From Fallopia convolvulus (taxonomy: Eukaryota > Streptophyta > Magnoliopsida > Caryophyllales > Polygonaceae), in the NCBI GenBank assembly GCA_964016875.1, contig OZ024735.1:2782469-2846468 (forward strand): a stretch of DNA of 64,000 bases, read 5' to 3'. The notes under the pieces were generated by a model. It did not search any database, had not been told where the DNA came from, and saw nothing but the letters and a program-made list of their open reading frames with translations. The position numbers and the translations under genes were made by a program. Shown here in pieces: positions 1 through 10,885 of the stretch (its first letter is position 1; every line of letters starts with the position of its first letter).

Positions 1-2365
1 GTTAGCAGTCTTATAGAGAATAAGAAGGAGACTCGCATATTCAAGAGATAGGACACCACAACTTGTGGTTCCTTTACGAAACATGAACAATTGTTGGGAA
101 TCCATATTAATCACATAACAATTTGAAAAGCCTCCATCGACTAATCAGATTGACTTAATCAAAGCTTGATTAAGAATCATTCATAACAGGGAGCAAGAAT
201 GGTTATCGAATGGACTAACCATCTTGGTACATTAATGTGCCTAACACACTTATCTATCATTACTCTCAATCTGTGCACTCGCACCATTTAATAGTTTTTA
301 CGTAGTTCGACCAACAACCGAGATCAGAGGGTCTATTTCATCCATGATCCTTTACATATATCCTCGGCCAACAACCGAGATTCGGCCAACAATCGAGATT
401 AGAGGGCCTATTTCATCCATGCTCATTTATACATGCTCGGCCAACAACCGAGATTCGGCCAACAACCGAGTATCAATTGCACTTACCTAGAGTGCACCAT
501 TGTCTTCCTTCAACGTGAAGCGTGACATGAGTCATGACTCCAATATTGGGATACGCTAGCAAGCTACGCCCCCAATTCATATTTTGTTATAAAGAGGTCA
601 TTGGAGACTCGGCTCCTACCCCTGGACTACATATTTTGCAACAGTGTTTCAGCACAGGACCACTAAAGAGATGTCTTGGAGTCTAAACTCCCATCTCCAT
701 TATCTTACTTCGCAACAATGTCTCAGCATGAGACAGCTAAACACACAAAGTCGCACAACGGTCCTAAGTTCAGTTCTAGCGTAAAAACTGACATAACGAC
801 ATGGTCGTTATTTCTAACAAAATAACAACCTATCAAACTTTATTCAACACACACATTATTTCCAACATGAAGATCAAATGGAATTCAATTCCTCATTGAA
901 TAACCATAAAACAAGAGAGATCCGTCCACTTGCCTTATAAGGCGTGCTCAACGCTCTTAGCAATTCCAACAGTAATCTTTATCACCCTTCTGCCAAATAT
1001 AACAAAAGGATTTCTCAACAACGAGCTCACGAAAACACTTCGTAGTTGTATACTCAAATCCTACAACTTCCTAATCGATAAACGATTTGATTTCCGAATA
1101 TCGATATATAATAAATCCTTAGTTATCATGCTTTAAGGAGCCATCTTGGCGGAATTATAACTAATTATCCGCTTCACTTTTGAAACAATTTTCTAAATAA
1201 AAATTTGTTCATTAGCAACCGTTCTTAAAGGTGACCAAATCTCAGATCAAACGAATTAACAACGAATCCCGAGTAATTATCTGAAGTCCTTTACCTGCCA
1301 ATCGGTGTCAAAACTTGTATTCGCTATAACTGAAGATCCCGACGTCCGTTTCATGAGCGGTTTGAACCTGTGGGACCGTATCAACGTCAAGATTATAAAA
1401 ACCATAAATTTAATTAGCAAAGCGGAACTGAAAGGTCCTTACAGTGGCTCTGTAACCAACCCGCTAATTAATTTCGATCGTATATACCTTCACTCGAGCC
1501 CATAGCTTGTTTGGCTCGATAGTGGCTCGATTCCCGAGCCCGAGGGTGGCTGGGCGTTGCCCGGTGGTGGACCTCTTGGTGGTTGGTGGTCGGAGGGTCT
1601 AGTGGTCGCCGACGGCGTCACATAACAAGGCAGAGAAGATACCGGCGACGTGGATTTCTTTCCTCCCGAGCCAGTCGTCGTTCCGTTTGATTCTCTTGCT
1701 GGTTCATTTGCAGCAGCAACATCCAACAAGACCCATAGATGATGAAGATGAGGTGATGAGGTGAGGATGGAGATGGACGGGGTGGAGAAGCCATCCGGTG
1801 GTGATGAGAATTCGAATTCTTTCCAAGTCCGTCGTTCTCGTCCTTATCCGACCCTCCTCTGTTTGCTTTTGTTAAAAGCTGCGAGCCACTTTCTCCAACT
1901 CAATCTCTTTGATTCCTTCCATAATAAGGCAAGAGAAAGAGGCGGTTTAAAACAAAAATCCGTCTCGGAACGGGACTCGCGTTAAAGCGGTAAATTATGT
2001 ACCTCGGATGGAAAAACTTACTAAATACAAAACGTCCCGTAAATTATGTAGATCAATAAAACCAATTTTCCATGATTTTATCACGCTACCTTCAATTTTT
2101 AAGGCTTTCGTTTCGTATTTTAAATCCTTTACACTACATAATTAAAAAGACGGCTTATCCAATAAATATTCTTTTTTCACCGAAAAATCCTAGAATTCAC
2201 ACTGATCCATAAAATCATTTCTTTGTGATTTTAGGATATCACCAAGAATTTTCTAGGATTTAATCGCCATCAAAAATATCGGATTAAGCGTTAAAACAAA
2301 CAAAAAGATTAAAAAGGATATTCAAAAAAAATTCAAAAATATCCTTAAAAACCACAATTATTACA
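1..2365 (-). mobile_element. Chromovirus (Tekay-like) LTR, copy C1, cut by window edge
   Basis: This is a minus-strand copy of a roughly 2.8-kb LTR that occurs four times in the window. Its 5' end is at 2365 (TGTAATAATTGTGG read on the minus strand) and its 3' end lies beyond the left edge. Base 1 corresponds to about 3068 in copy C2, so a little under 600 bases are missing. It abuts LINE ORF1 at 2366, so it was probably inserted in that LINE, with CCAAT (2366-2370) as a possible right target copy. Family assignment rests on the copies at 33238 and 60122, which directly follow integrase and chromodomain remnants and a polypurine tract. Short open frames inside it are not genes. Confidence 0.8.
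306..470. repeat. Short tandem array of hairpin-forming units in LTR C1
   Basis: Five copies of a 17-base unit close to CTCGGCCAACAACCGAG lie at about 306-323, 363-379, 381-396, 436-452 and 454-470. The CTCGG and CCGAG arms are complementary, so each unit can fold back. The units are part of a longer period of about 73 bases that also repeats AGAGGGcCTATTTCATCC. The other three LTR copies have unrelated single-copy sequence at this place (around 3370-3460 in C2). Confidence 0.75.
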
Positions 2366-2499
2366 CCAATCGCCAAGAAGTCTAGCCAACCCATAGTCCC
2401 TGCTGATGAACAATTTGGCCCATGGATGCATGTGAAGAAGCCTTTTCGAAAGCCAAGAAGCCAGAAACAAGACTCGGAAAACATGCCAAGTAAATCGTC
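2366..2499 (+). pseudogene. LINE ORF1 fragment (after the zinc knuckle)
   Basis: The plus strand encodes an open segment containing FGPWMHVKKPFRKPRS. This matches the region just after the CCHC zinc knuckle of plant L1 ORF1 proteins, where GPWM is strongly conserved. It is cut at both sides: by LTR C1 on the left and by the solo LTR C2 on the right. Ignoring C2 and one target copy, the frame runs straight into the ORF1 piece that begins at 5345. ORF1 proteins bind the LINE RNA. Confidence 0.75.
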
Positions 2500-5344
2500 T
2501 GTAACACCCCCTTACTTACCTTGGAGGTATTACCGCCAGTAACCCCGATTAGGACTAAACCAGAGTTACCCAAGGCTTTAACCTGATAGAACATACTAGA
2601 ACAAGGTAAAATAAACCATTTAAAACCTAACAAAATTAAGTAAAATATTACAACGAAAAAACAAGTAAAAGGTCTTATACAAAACCTTAACTTAAAAAGA
2701 ATAAATAAATAGAACAACCTTCTATTGGAACAAAGTCTTTAAAAAAGTAATCAGTAGGTTCTTAACTTCTTTCTCACTTCGCTTTGCAGCAACTTAACCA
2801 AGAACTTCATTCAAGTATAGCCATTGGAAACCTTTTTTCAACTTCATGAGCTTCAAACCTCTGAATCCGCCTCTTGAATCAGCTTCCAAGAAGAACCTGA
2901 TGTGTCGTATACTAACGGTGGACACCAGCCCACCATACAAAAGAAAAGAAGATGAACGGGTTAGTCTAATGAAAGGCTAAGCAAGCGGAGAAACTAACTT
3001 GGTTCTTATGGTTGTAACTAAACATGTTGACATCAAAATCCGATTAGACTCGGATTATGACCCACAGTTGACAGTCTTATAGAGAATAAGACGGAGACTT
3101 GCATAATCAAGAGCGAGAACACCACAGCTTGTGGTTCCTATAAGAAGCATAAACGATTAATGGAAACTTATACTAGCCACACCATATTCACAAAAATCTT
3201 CAACGACTAAACAACTTAACTTAATCAAAGTTTGATTAAGAATGATTCTTAATCAGGAGCAAGAATGGTTATCACAAGAACTAACCATTCAGTTACCTTA
3301 ACGTGCCTATCGCACTCTCTTTACTTCATGATTTTAACATTACACATTCATTGTAATAACTTTTAATCGACCCAAACTGCTATCGATAAATTTCTTGTAA
3401 CTGATGTCGTCACGGTGAGAGGGCCTATTTCATCCATGACCACTTGACCCACATCAGTTCTTTTTGCACTTAGCTAGAGTGCACCATTTTCCTCCTTCAA
3501 CGTGAAGCGAGACATGAGTCATGACTCCAATATTAGGATCCGCTAGCAAGCTACGCCCCCAATACAAACTTTGTTATAAAGAGGTCATTGGAGACTCGGC
3601 TCCTACCCCTGAACTAACTTATTTTACAACAGTGTTTCAGCATAGGACCACTAAAGAGATGTTTTGGAGTCTAAACTCCCATCTCTAACTATTTTACTTC
3701 ACAACAATTTGGTCCTAAGTTCAGTTCTAGCGTAAAAACTGAAATAACGACATGGTCGTTTTTCTAACAAAATAACAACCTATAAAACTTTATTCAACAT
3801 ACCAATTATTCCCAACATGAGGATCAAATGGAATTTTATTCCTCATTAATAACCATAACGCAAGAGAGAATCGTCCACTTGCCTCAGAAGGCATGCTCAA
3901 CGTCCTTAGCAATTCAACAATAATCTTTATTACCTTTTTGTTAAATATAACAAAAGATTTCTCAACAACGAACTCATGGATACACTTCTTAGTTGTATTC
4001 TCAACTCCTACAACTTTCTAATCGATAAACGATTTGATTTCCGAATATCGATTCATAAATAATCCTTAGTTATCATACTTTAAGGAGCCATCTTGGCGAA
4101 ATTATAACTAACTAACCGTTTCACTTTTGAAACAATTTTCTAAATAAAAATTGTTCATTAGTAACGGTTCTTAAAGGTGACCAAATCTTGGATCAAACGG
4201 ATTAACAACGAATCCTGAGTAATTGTCCGAAGTCCTTTAGCTGCCAATCGATGTCAAAACTTGTATTCGCTATAACTGAAGATCCGGACGTCCGTTTCCC
4301 GAGCGGTTTGAACCTGTGGAACCGTATCAACGTCAAGATTATAAAAACCATAAATTTAATTAGCAAAGCGGAACCGAAAGGTCCTTACGGTGGCTCCACA
4401 ACCAACCCGCTAATTAATTTCGATCGTAATTACCTTCACTTGAGCCCATGGCTCGTTTGGCTCGATAGTGACTCGATCCCCGAGCCCAAGGGTGGCTGGG
4501 TGTTGCCCGGTGGTGGCCCTCGTGGTGGGTGGTGGTCGGAGCAGTGGGCGATCGTTGGCGACGAACACAAACAAGCAGGCGGAGTTACGCCGGTGATGAT
4601 GAACTAAATTCTTTCTTCCCGAACCCGGCGTTCCTCCTGATCCTCTCGCTGGTTCTACCTCCTCCCCAGCAGCAGGGTAAACCAGAAAAAACAGAGAGGG
4701 AGTAGAGGAGATGATGAAGATGGTAGGAGGTGGACGGGGCAGAGAAGACTAGCGTCGGCGGTGAAGATTCGAAGTCTTTCTTCTTCCCGAGTCCGTTGTC
4801 GTCCTGATCGTCTCTGGTTCCCTTCCTTTTTTTACTCTAGTTCGAACCGATCAACTTGGAAAAAGTCCAACCTCATCTTAGCTTTCTCTCGGTTCCTTCC
4901 TTATTAAGACAGAGAAGAGGTGAGTTTAAAACCAAAACCCGTCTCGGAATGGGATTCGCGTTAAAGCGGTAAAATTATGTACCTCGGGTGGAAAAACTTA
5001 CTACATACAAAACGTCCCGTAAATTATGTAGACCAATAAAATCAATTTTCCATGATTTTATCACGCTACCTTCAAATCTTAAGGCTTCTGTTTCATATTT
5101 TAAATCCTTTACAGTACATAATTAAAAAGACGGCTTATCCAATAAATATTCTTTTTCCACTGAAAAATCTTAGAATTCACACCGATCCATAAAATCATTT
5201 CTTTATGATTTTAGGACATCACCATAAATTTTCTAGGATTTAAATTCCAACAAAAATATTGGATTAAGCGTTAAAACGGACAAAGAGGTTAAAAGGATAT
5301 CCGAGAAAAATTCAAAAATATCCTTAAAAACCACAGTTATTATA
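2500..5344 (-). mobile_element. Solo chromovirus LTR, copy C2
   Basis: This 2,845-base LTR in minus orientation begins at 5344 (TATAATAACTGTGG, where the other copies have TGTAATAA) and ends at 2500 (GGGGGTGTTACA on the minus strand). It is flanked by TCGTC at 2495-2499 and 5345-5349, the 5-base target duplication expected of Ty3/gypsy integration. No internal region or second LTR is present, so it is a solo LTR left by LTR-LTR recombination. It interrupts LINE ORF1 in frame. No gene is visible inside. Confidence 0.9.
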
Positions 5345-6096
5345 TCGTCGATGAAGCATGTGAATCAACCTGATCAAAACGCTAGTAAGGGTTCGAGATT
5401 TGCTGCTTTGATGGCATCAACCACTGTCAATGAGGCTGATGAAATGCCGAATCGAGTGTGTAAAGGCAGCAACGAGAAGCCAATAAGGGCAAATCAGTCA
5501 TTACATGCAATGCGGAGTCGTCCAATCCAAAGCCCAATTCAGCTCCTAAACCTAACGTGCCACCCAAGCAACCAGAGCAGGTCAAGAATGTAATATCTGA
5601 AGCAGTAGCAGCCGCAACAAATATAGATCCGAAAGATCTTGATGCTAGGATTATGGATACAAAATATTCTGGGGCTACCAAATCAAAACAACAAGGCAAC
5701 AAATCTTTAAAGAAAAAAGATAAAAAAGAAGCTAAAGATTCTGCGTTATCCAATGCTATCAAACCAAGCAAGAAGCAATCTTCTACGCCTATTACGACAT
5801 CCAAAGATTCGGAGATCTGAAAGGTCCAATTAATTGTTGAAAATGCTAATCTTATGATAGAAAACCCTCCACAACAAATCTCGTCCCATCCACATCAAAA
5901 CCTCAATAACCAGACCGCTGCCCCAGCACACCAACCATGAACCACCCCCAAATTCAACAAAGAATGAGAGTAGAGACACGACTGGTCCTTCACAAGTCAA
6001 GTTTGATAGTCTCAAACCGCCAGACGGGACCAACGGTCATGACCTTGGCCAGGCTAGCGAATCGGATGATCATTGAGTTCCTTCCAATCAATGCAG
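5345..6096 (+). pseudogene. LINE ORF1, C-terminal part
   Basis: This piece continues the ORF1 frame from 2499. It contains GSRFAALMAS near 5393-5424, a motif seen downstream of the zinc knuckle in plant LINE ORF1 proteins. After a frameshift near 5490-5530 it continues as a lysine-rich tail (KKKDKKEAKDSALS, about 5710-5750). Stops at 5818 and around 5938 end the readable part. The rest up to 6101 is the short spacer before ORF2. The LINE is broken at 6101 by the Tat element. Confidence 0.7.
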
Positions 6097-6101
6097 AGAC
6101 T

Positions 6102-6572
6102 TGTTAGGCCCAAATATCCAGCGGCCCATTTGGTAATCTGAGCCCATAAGTACAAGAAGAAGTCATCAACCGTGCTGAACGAGACAGGATCCTGGAATGG
6201 GAGAAGTCATTAATCATCCGATAGAAGGAAGAAAGCATCCGTCACAGAGTGGAGAGATCTGTTCAGAAGGCGCTGGTGAGAGCACTCCGAGCCTCCGATA
6301 TATGCGGGAAGTGGGAAGTTAGTTACAAGATGTGCCCTATGAATTCGGAGATCGTGATACATGGAAAGTAATCGTTGTAGTTCACATGTATATATGTAAA
6401 ATTATGTATTTTGTAAGGGACAATTAAGAACGACACCAGAAAATCAATCAAACGAGATCATTGCCCTCTGCTTTCAAAGATTTCGAGCTTGTTCGTATTT
6501 ATTATTTCCTTTGAATCCGATCGTGCCCTAATCTAGGGCAGAGATTTGCTTGTCAAATTTTTGTCCAAAACA
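6102..6572 (+). repeat. Tat-1 5' LTR
   Basis: The 471-base LTR begins TGTTAGGCCCAAATATCC and ends GTCCAAAACA, with TG and CA termini. The matching 3' copy lies at 19046-19519, and the same family forms the LTRs of the element at 21110-30352. A TATATATG stretch near 6389-6396 could belong to the promoter. Confidence 0.92.
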
Positions 6573-6573
6573 A

Positions 6574-6592
6574 TTGGGCGCCCACCGTGGTG
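6574..6592 (+). promoter_or_regulatory. Tat-1 primer-binding site
   Basis: Directly downstream of the 5' LTR lies TTGGGCGCCCACCGTGG, the position and general form of a tRNA primer site for minus-strand DNA synthesis. The second Tat element has the same site in the corresponding place (29834-29856, minus strand), there as GGCGCCCACCGTGG. I did not identify the tRNA. Confidence 0.7.
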
Positions 6593-6651
6593 CCCAACGA
6601 TCGAAAAAAGATTCAGTTCTTTGCATTGAAAAGGAGTTCAGGAAGATCGCC

Positions 6652-8230
6652 ATGAGCAACCCTAGCGAAGGTGGTCAAGAGCTAGGCATCAGGGAGGATG
6701 GGGGCGCACGCCAGGACGCGTCGGCAGCCCTTCGTCTCAAACTGTCTGAATTCGCCCAAAGGCTCCAAACTTTGGAGAAAGAACTGTCCGATCAGCGTGC
6801 TTGTAACGAGAAGCACAAAGCAAGCATTGAGCAGTTAACCGCCAACAACGACGGTTTGCACTCCCAACTTCGATCCGTGTCTTCTATCGGCCCGCTTGCC
6901 CGAGCAACGGATCGAACACAAAACAATGGGGGAGAAGGTTCCTCTGGGAACCATACCAGCCGTCATGGAGGAAATCCTGGCCTAGAGTTCATTATCAAAC
7001 CAGCAACGATCCCCGGGGTACCATCATTTACCCCCGCTCAAGGAAACCCTGTTAGCGAAGGAGCACGGGCACCCATACACCTGCGATCAGCGCGAGAGGT
7101 TAGTCCCCGACGCTTGGGAAGATGAAACCATGGACGATGATGAGGATTGGGACCGCCGCTGTCCCCGAGACCTCGAGAATATCGTTCGGAACCAATTCAG
7201 GATGTTCACAGAGCAGTTATCGAAGATACCCGGGGTCCCGCGGCCCATAGAGGAAGAAGCGGTTGATGGTTATGATGAGTTGCCTTTCGCTCCCCACATC
7301 GCCCAGGTCGAGATACCAAAGAAGTTTTCGGTGCCTAGTATGACTTCTTACGACGGCACGGGGGACCCTGACGAACATGTGGCCATATTCAAGCAAAAGA
7401 TGATGGCCAGCGCGGTACCGTACCATTCCCGCAAAGCGCCGATGTGCAAGGGGTTCGGAGCCGCTCTCGCGGGACCAGCCTTGAAATGGTTCGTTAACCT
7501 CCCAAAGGGAAGTATCCGTTCTTTTGCCGAGTTAATGGACTCGTTTCGGGTACAATTCTCCAGTAGTCGGAGATTTGAGAAGCAGTCCAGTGACCTATAC
7601 CGGATTATCCAAAAGCCGGAAGAGTCCACTCGGGAGTACCTACACCGATTTAACCGAGAGAAGATTTCCATCCCGCATTGTGACGTGCCGAAGACGATGG
7701 AAGCTTTCATTCAGGGGGTAAATCAAGACGGAGATCTCTACAAAGAGCTCACTAGACACCCTTGCCATAACTTCGAGGATGTGCAAACCAAAGCCTTGGC
7801 TTAAATCAGGCTCGAGGAGGATTTGAAGATGAGAAAACCCACGAGCGTCTAGGAGAGGGTAGATAAGAAGGCAACACCAGATCACCGCCGAGAGCGCCGT
7901 GACCAACCATACCGGCGCCCTCACCCTGATGCGGTGAAGGTAAACGTCGCTGAAACCAGACCAGCCAAGCCGTTAGCGCCGAAGTATGACGAGTTCAACC
8001 TGGGTATATCCCCCGAGGACCTCGTGAAGAACATAGCCCAAAGAATACAAGGCGTTAGGTGGCCGAAGAGAAATGAAAAGCCTTTTCCAAACAAGGATAT
8101 GAGTAAGTGGTGTGACTTCCATGACAATTACGGTCACGTGACCAAGGACTGCGTAGCCCTAAGAAGAGAGATTGCCTACCTTGTATCTCGGGGAAGGATT
8201 ACAGAATATGCGTCGAATGCGCAAGTCCCC
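6652..8230 (+). pseudogene. gag: Tat-1 gag (capsid/nucleocapsid), broken
   Basis: The ATG at 6652 (MSNPSEGG) aligns with the gag start of the second Tat element. An N-terminal region with heptad-like character (LSEFAQRLQTLEKELSDQR) is followed by the conserved gag core (GDPDEHVAIFKQKM, about 7357-7400; LKWFVNLPKGSI, about 7480-7515). Near 8110-8150 is the compact zinc-knuckle motif CDFHDNYGHVTKDC. Breaks: one extra G near 7114-7118 shifts the frame; CAA is TAA at 7802; a TGG is TAG near 7851. The last two are transitions typical of methylated DNA. The start was chosen because both elements share it. The protein would package RNA into virus-like particles in the cytoplasm. Confidence 0.85.
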
Positions 8231-8391
8231 CCAAATGTCGTGGAAGCCTCACGCGCGGGAAGGCCAGCGTCGCCGGTACCAACAAAAGTTGTAAACGTGA
8301 TCACCGGAGGGTCAAGTGTGTGCGGTCTCACTTATTCAGCAGCTAAGAGGAACGCACGAGAAAGCACCCTTCCTCGCCCAGCGTGTGAGAA

Positions 8392-8788
8392 GAATGACGT
8401 CTTCAATCTCGCAATACATTTTGACGAGGATGACGTCAACGGTCTTGACGGACCCCATCATGATGGCCTCGTAATTTCTCTGTCAATCGGAAACGTCTTA
8501 ATGAAGCGGGTCCTCATCGACACCGGGAGCTCAACCAATCTCATGACGTTGGAAGCTCTGAGAGGAATGGGTCTGAGCGAGAAGGATGTGGAGAAAAACC
8601 CCACAACACTCGTAGGCTTTAGCGGAGAAGTGAAGCACACCGTAGGAGACATCATCCTTCCCACATACGCAAAGGGCGTAAATATTCAGGTTAGGTATTC
8701 TGTTATGGATTGCCCTTCATGTTATAATGTAATAATGGGAAGGCCATGGCTCCATGACATGAGAGTCGTCCCCTCCACTTACCACTAA
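8392..8788 (+). pseudogene. Tat-1 aspartic protease
   Basis: The open stretch carries the catalytic motif LIDTGSSTNLMT at about 8514-8550 and the family's C-terminal signature VIMGRPWLHDM near 8730-8763. Retroviral-type proteases act as homodimers, one Asp per subunit, to cut the Gag-Pol precursor. The frame is shared with the downstream part of gag. A stop at 8786-8788 replaces the CAA (Gln) present at this place in the second Tat element. A 15-base G run follows at 8811-8825. Confidence 0.85.
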
Positions 8789-8810
8789 ACGGTGAAGTTC
8801 CCAACTCCAT

Positions 8811-8825
8811 GGGGGGGGGGGGGGG
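8811..8825. repeat. Poly-G run of 15
   Basis: The homopolymer lies in the protease to reverse-transcriptase linker of Tat-1. The corresponding place in the second Tat element has only five G (minus strand, near 27615). It may be a replication-slippage expansion or a sequencing artefact. It changes the reading frame. Confidence 0.9.
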
Positions 8826-8979
8826 TTCAAGAGATCCGGGGTGATCAAAGAACGTCCCGGGAATGTTACAAATCGGCGCTGAAACCAGCCGCCAGTCGGA
8901 GTCCACCTAGCAATTAAAGGAGGCCACTAACCCTACCATCCTAAAAGAAAAAGAAAAGAAAGATGAACAGGTAGAGGAA

Positions 8980-9735
8980 GTGGCCCTAGACCAATCCGAC
9001 CTCAATCGGTCCGTGAAGATTGGAAAAGATTTGGAGCCACCTATGAAAAGCGAGTTGATAGACTTCCTCAGTAAGAACTCGGAGTGTTTTTCTTGGTCCC
9101 ATGAGGATATGGTGGGAATCGATCCGGATGTCATCACACACCGATTAAATATGGACCCTAGTCATCCACCAGTAAAACAGAAGAGGAGGAAGTTCGCCGC
9201 CGAGAGAAATAAGATAATGGATGAAGAAGTGAGAAAGTTGATGGAAACTGGAAAGATCAAGGAAGTCAAGTACCCTGAGTGGTTGGCGAACGTAGTCGTC
9301 GTTCCCAATAAGAACGGAAAGTGGAGGATGTGTGTAGATTTCACGGATTTGAACAAGGCTTGTCCCAAGGATTCGTTTTCGTTACCTCACATAGACGCCC
9401 TGGTAGACGCCACGGCGGGCCATGAATTGCTGACTTTCATGGACGCCTTCATTGGGTATAACCAGATCAGGATGGAAGAAAGTGATCAGCAGAAGACATC
9501 CTTCATCATCAGCAAGGGAACGTACTGTTATAAGGTGATGCCCTTTGGGTTGCGGAACGCTGGGGCCACATATCAAAGGCTGGTGAACAAAATGTTCCAA
9601 GATCAAATCGGAGAAACTATGGAGGTATACATAGACGATATGCTCGTCAAATCAAAGAAAGTTGTAGATCACAGAAGTCACCTGGAGAAAGCTTTTGAAA
9701 TCCTGAAGCAATTTAACATGAAGTTGAACCCATAG
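8980..9735 (+). pseudogene. pol: Tat-1 reverse transcriptase domain
   Basis: About 250 codons are open. Recognisable in order: connector with DLNRSVKIG, then KYPEWLANVVVVP (about 9270-9308), WRMCVDFTDLNKACPKD (about 9321-9371), LTFMDAFIGYNQI, CYKVMPFGLRNAGATYQ and the catalytic box YIDDMLVKSKK at about 9628-9660. The two Asp of YIDD bind the catalytic metals. The first residue of the open stretch is a GTG, not an ATG, because this is the inside of a polyprotein. It stops at a TAG (9733-9735), just before the conserved KCTFGVKSGKF that continues in frame. Confidence 0.9.
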
Positions 9736-10873
9736 AAGTGTACGTTCGGCGTGAAGTCGGGAAAATTCGTAGGGTATTTAGTCACCTAGAGAGAGATAGA
9801 AGCCAGCCCCGAGCAGGTTCGAGCAATAACGACGTTGAAATCCCCCAGGTGTGTGAAAGACGTCCAAAAGCTCAGATCGCCACCTTGAACAGTTTCATAT
9901 CTAAGTCAGCAGACCGATGACGTCTCTTCTACGAAGTACTTAGAAAAAACAAATGTTTCCAATGGACTCCCAGACATGAGGAGGCTTTCCAGGAACTGAA
10001 GAACTACTTCTCTAATCCTTTGATTTTGGACAAACCTGAAGCAGGAGAAACTCAACCCTTGTACCTAGCCGTCACTAAGCCATCAGTGGGGTGTTGGTCC
10101 GAGAACAAGATGGGCAGCAACAACCCGTGTACTACGTTAGTAGAACTCTCATGTCAGCCGAGACTCGATACTCTTCCTTGGAAAAGTTGCTCCTTGCCCT
10201 AGTTATGTGCTCCAACAAGCTTCGCCCGTACTTCGAGGCCCACCCGATAGTGGTAAGAATCACACACCCTTTGAAGACGGTAATGCACAAGCCAGAATTC
10301 ACAAGAAGAATGGAAAAGTGGGCGATTCACTTGAGTGGGTTCGACATTAAGTACGAGCCCAGAACTGCATTGAAATCTCAAGCGCTGGCTGACTTTGTGG
10401 TTGATTTTAGTCCTACGGCGGAAGAAGGATCCGATCCCGCAGAGCTAATGACGCTAGAAGCCAAGTTTCCAGTCAAATGGATGCTTCACACGGATGGCAC
10501 TTCTAACGCTGGGGGAACGGGGATAGGAGTAGTCCTAAAATCAACACAGGGGGATAAGGTGGCACAATCCGTAAGGTGTACGTTCGAAGCCACGAACAAT
10601 GAAGTGGAGTATGAAGCTTTGATCTTCGGGCTGACCCTCGCCAAGGACCTGGGCATACAACAGATAGAAGTCAAGTGCGACTCGTTGTTGATAGTCAACC
10701 AAGTTTTGGGGTTGTACGAAGCAAGAGATGAGAGGATGGCAACTTATCTAGACGAAGTTAAAAATCTGATTCCTCGTTTCGAGAAGGTTTCCTTCGCACA
10801 TATTCCAAGAGAGCAGAATGCTCAAGCAGATTCCCTTGCCCGCCTAGCGTCAGCCATTGATCCTGACGAGTAG
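9736..10873 (+). pseudogene. pol: Tat-1 RNase H plus second (archaeal-type) RNase H
   Basis: From 9736 to about 10090 the frame is broken by stops. From about 10091 the C-terminal part of the retroviral RNase H is readable (YYVSRTLMSAETRYSSLEK). A second RNase H-like domain follows at about 10470-10850: MLHTDGTSN, NNEVEYEALIFGL, KCDSLLIVNQVLG and HIPREQNAQADSLARLAS. The D-E-D-D pattern of an active RNase H is visible in these blocks. A duplicated RNase H at this place is diagnostic of the Tat clade. It would remove RNA from the RNA/DNA hybrid during reverse transcription. Confidence 0.87.
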
Positions 10874-10885
10874 TCGGTAATCCCA

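Noticed and set aside
1305..1505. Open frame MSKLVFAITEDPDVRF, also found at 4251, 53231 (minus) and 61210 (minus)
   Set aside because: It repeats because the LTR repeats. Its end is different in each copy, and no homology to a protein family is apparent.
5427..5804. 125-codon minus-strand frame
   Set aside because: It is the mirror of the LINE ORF1 coding strand, with no motif of its own.
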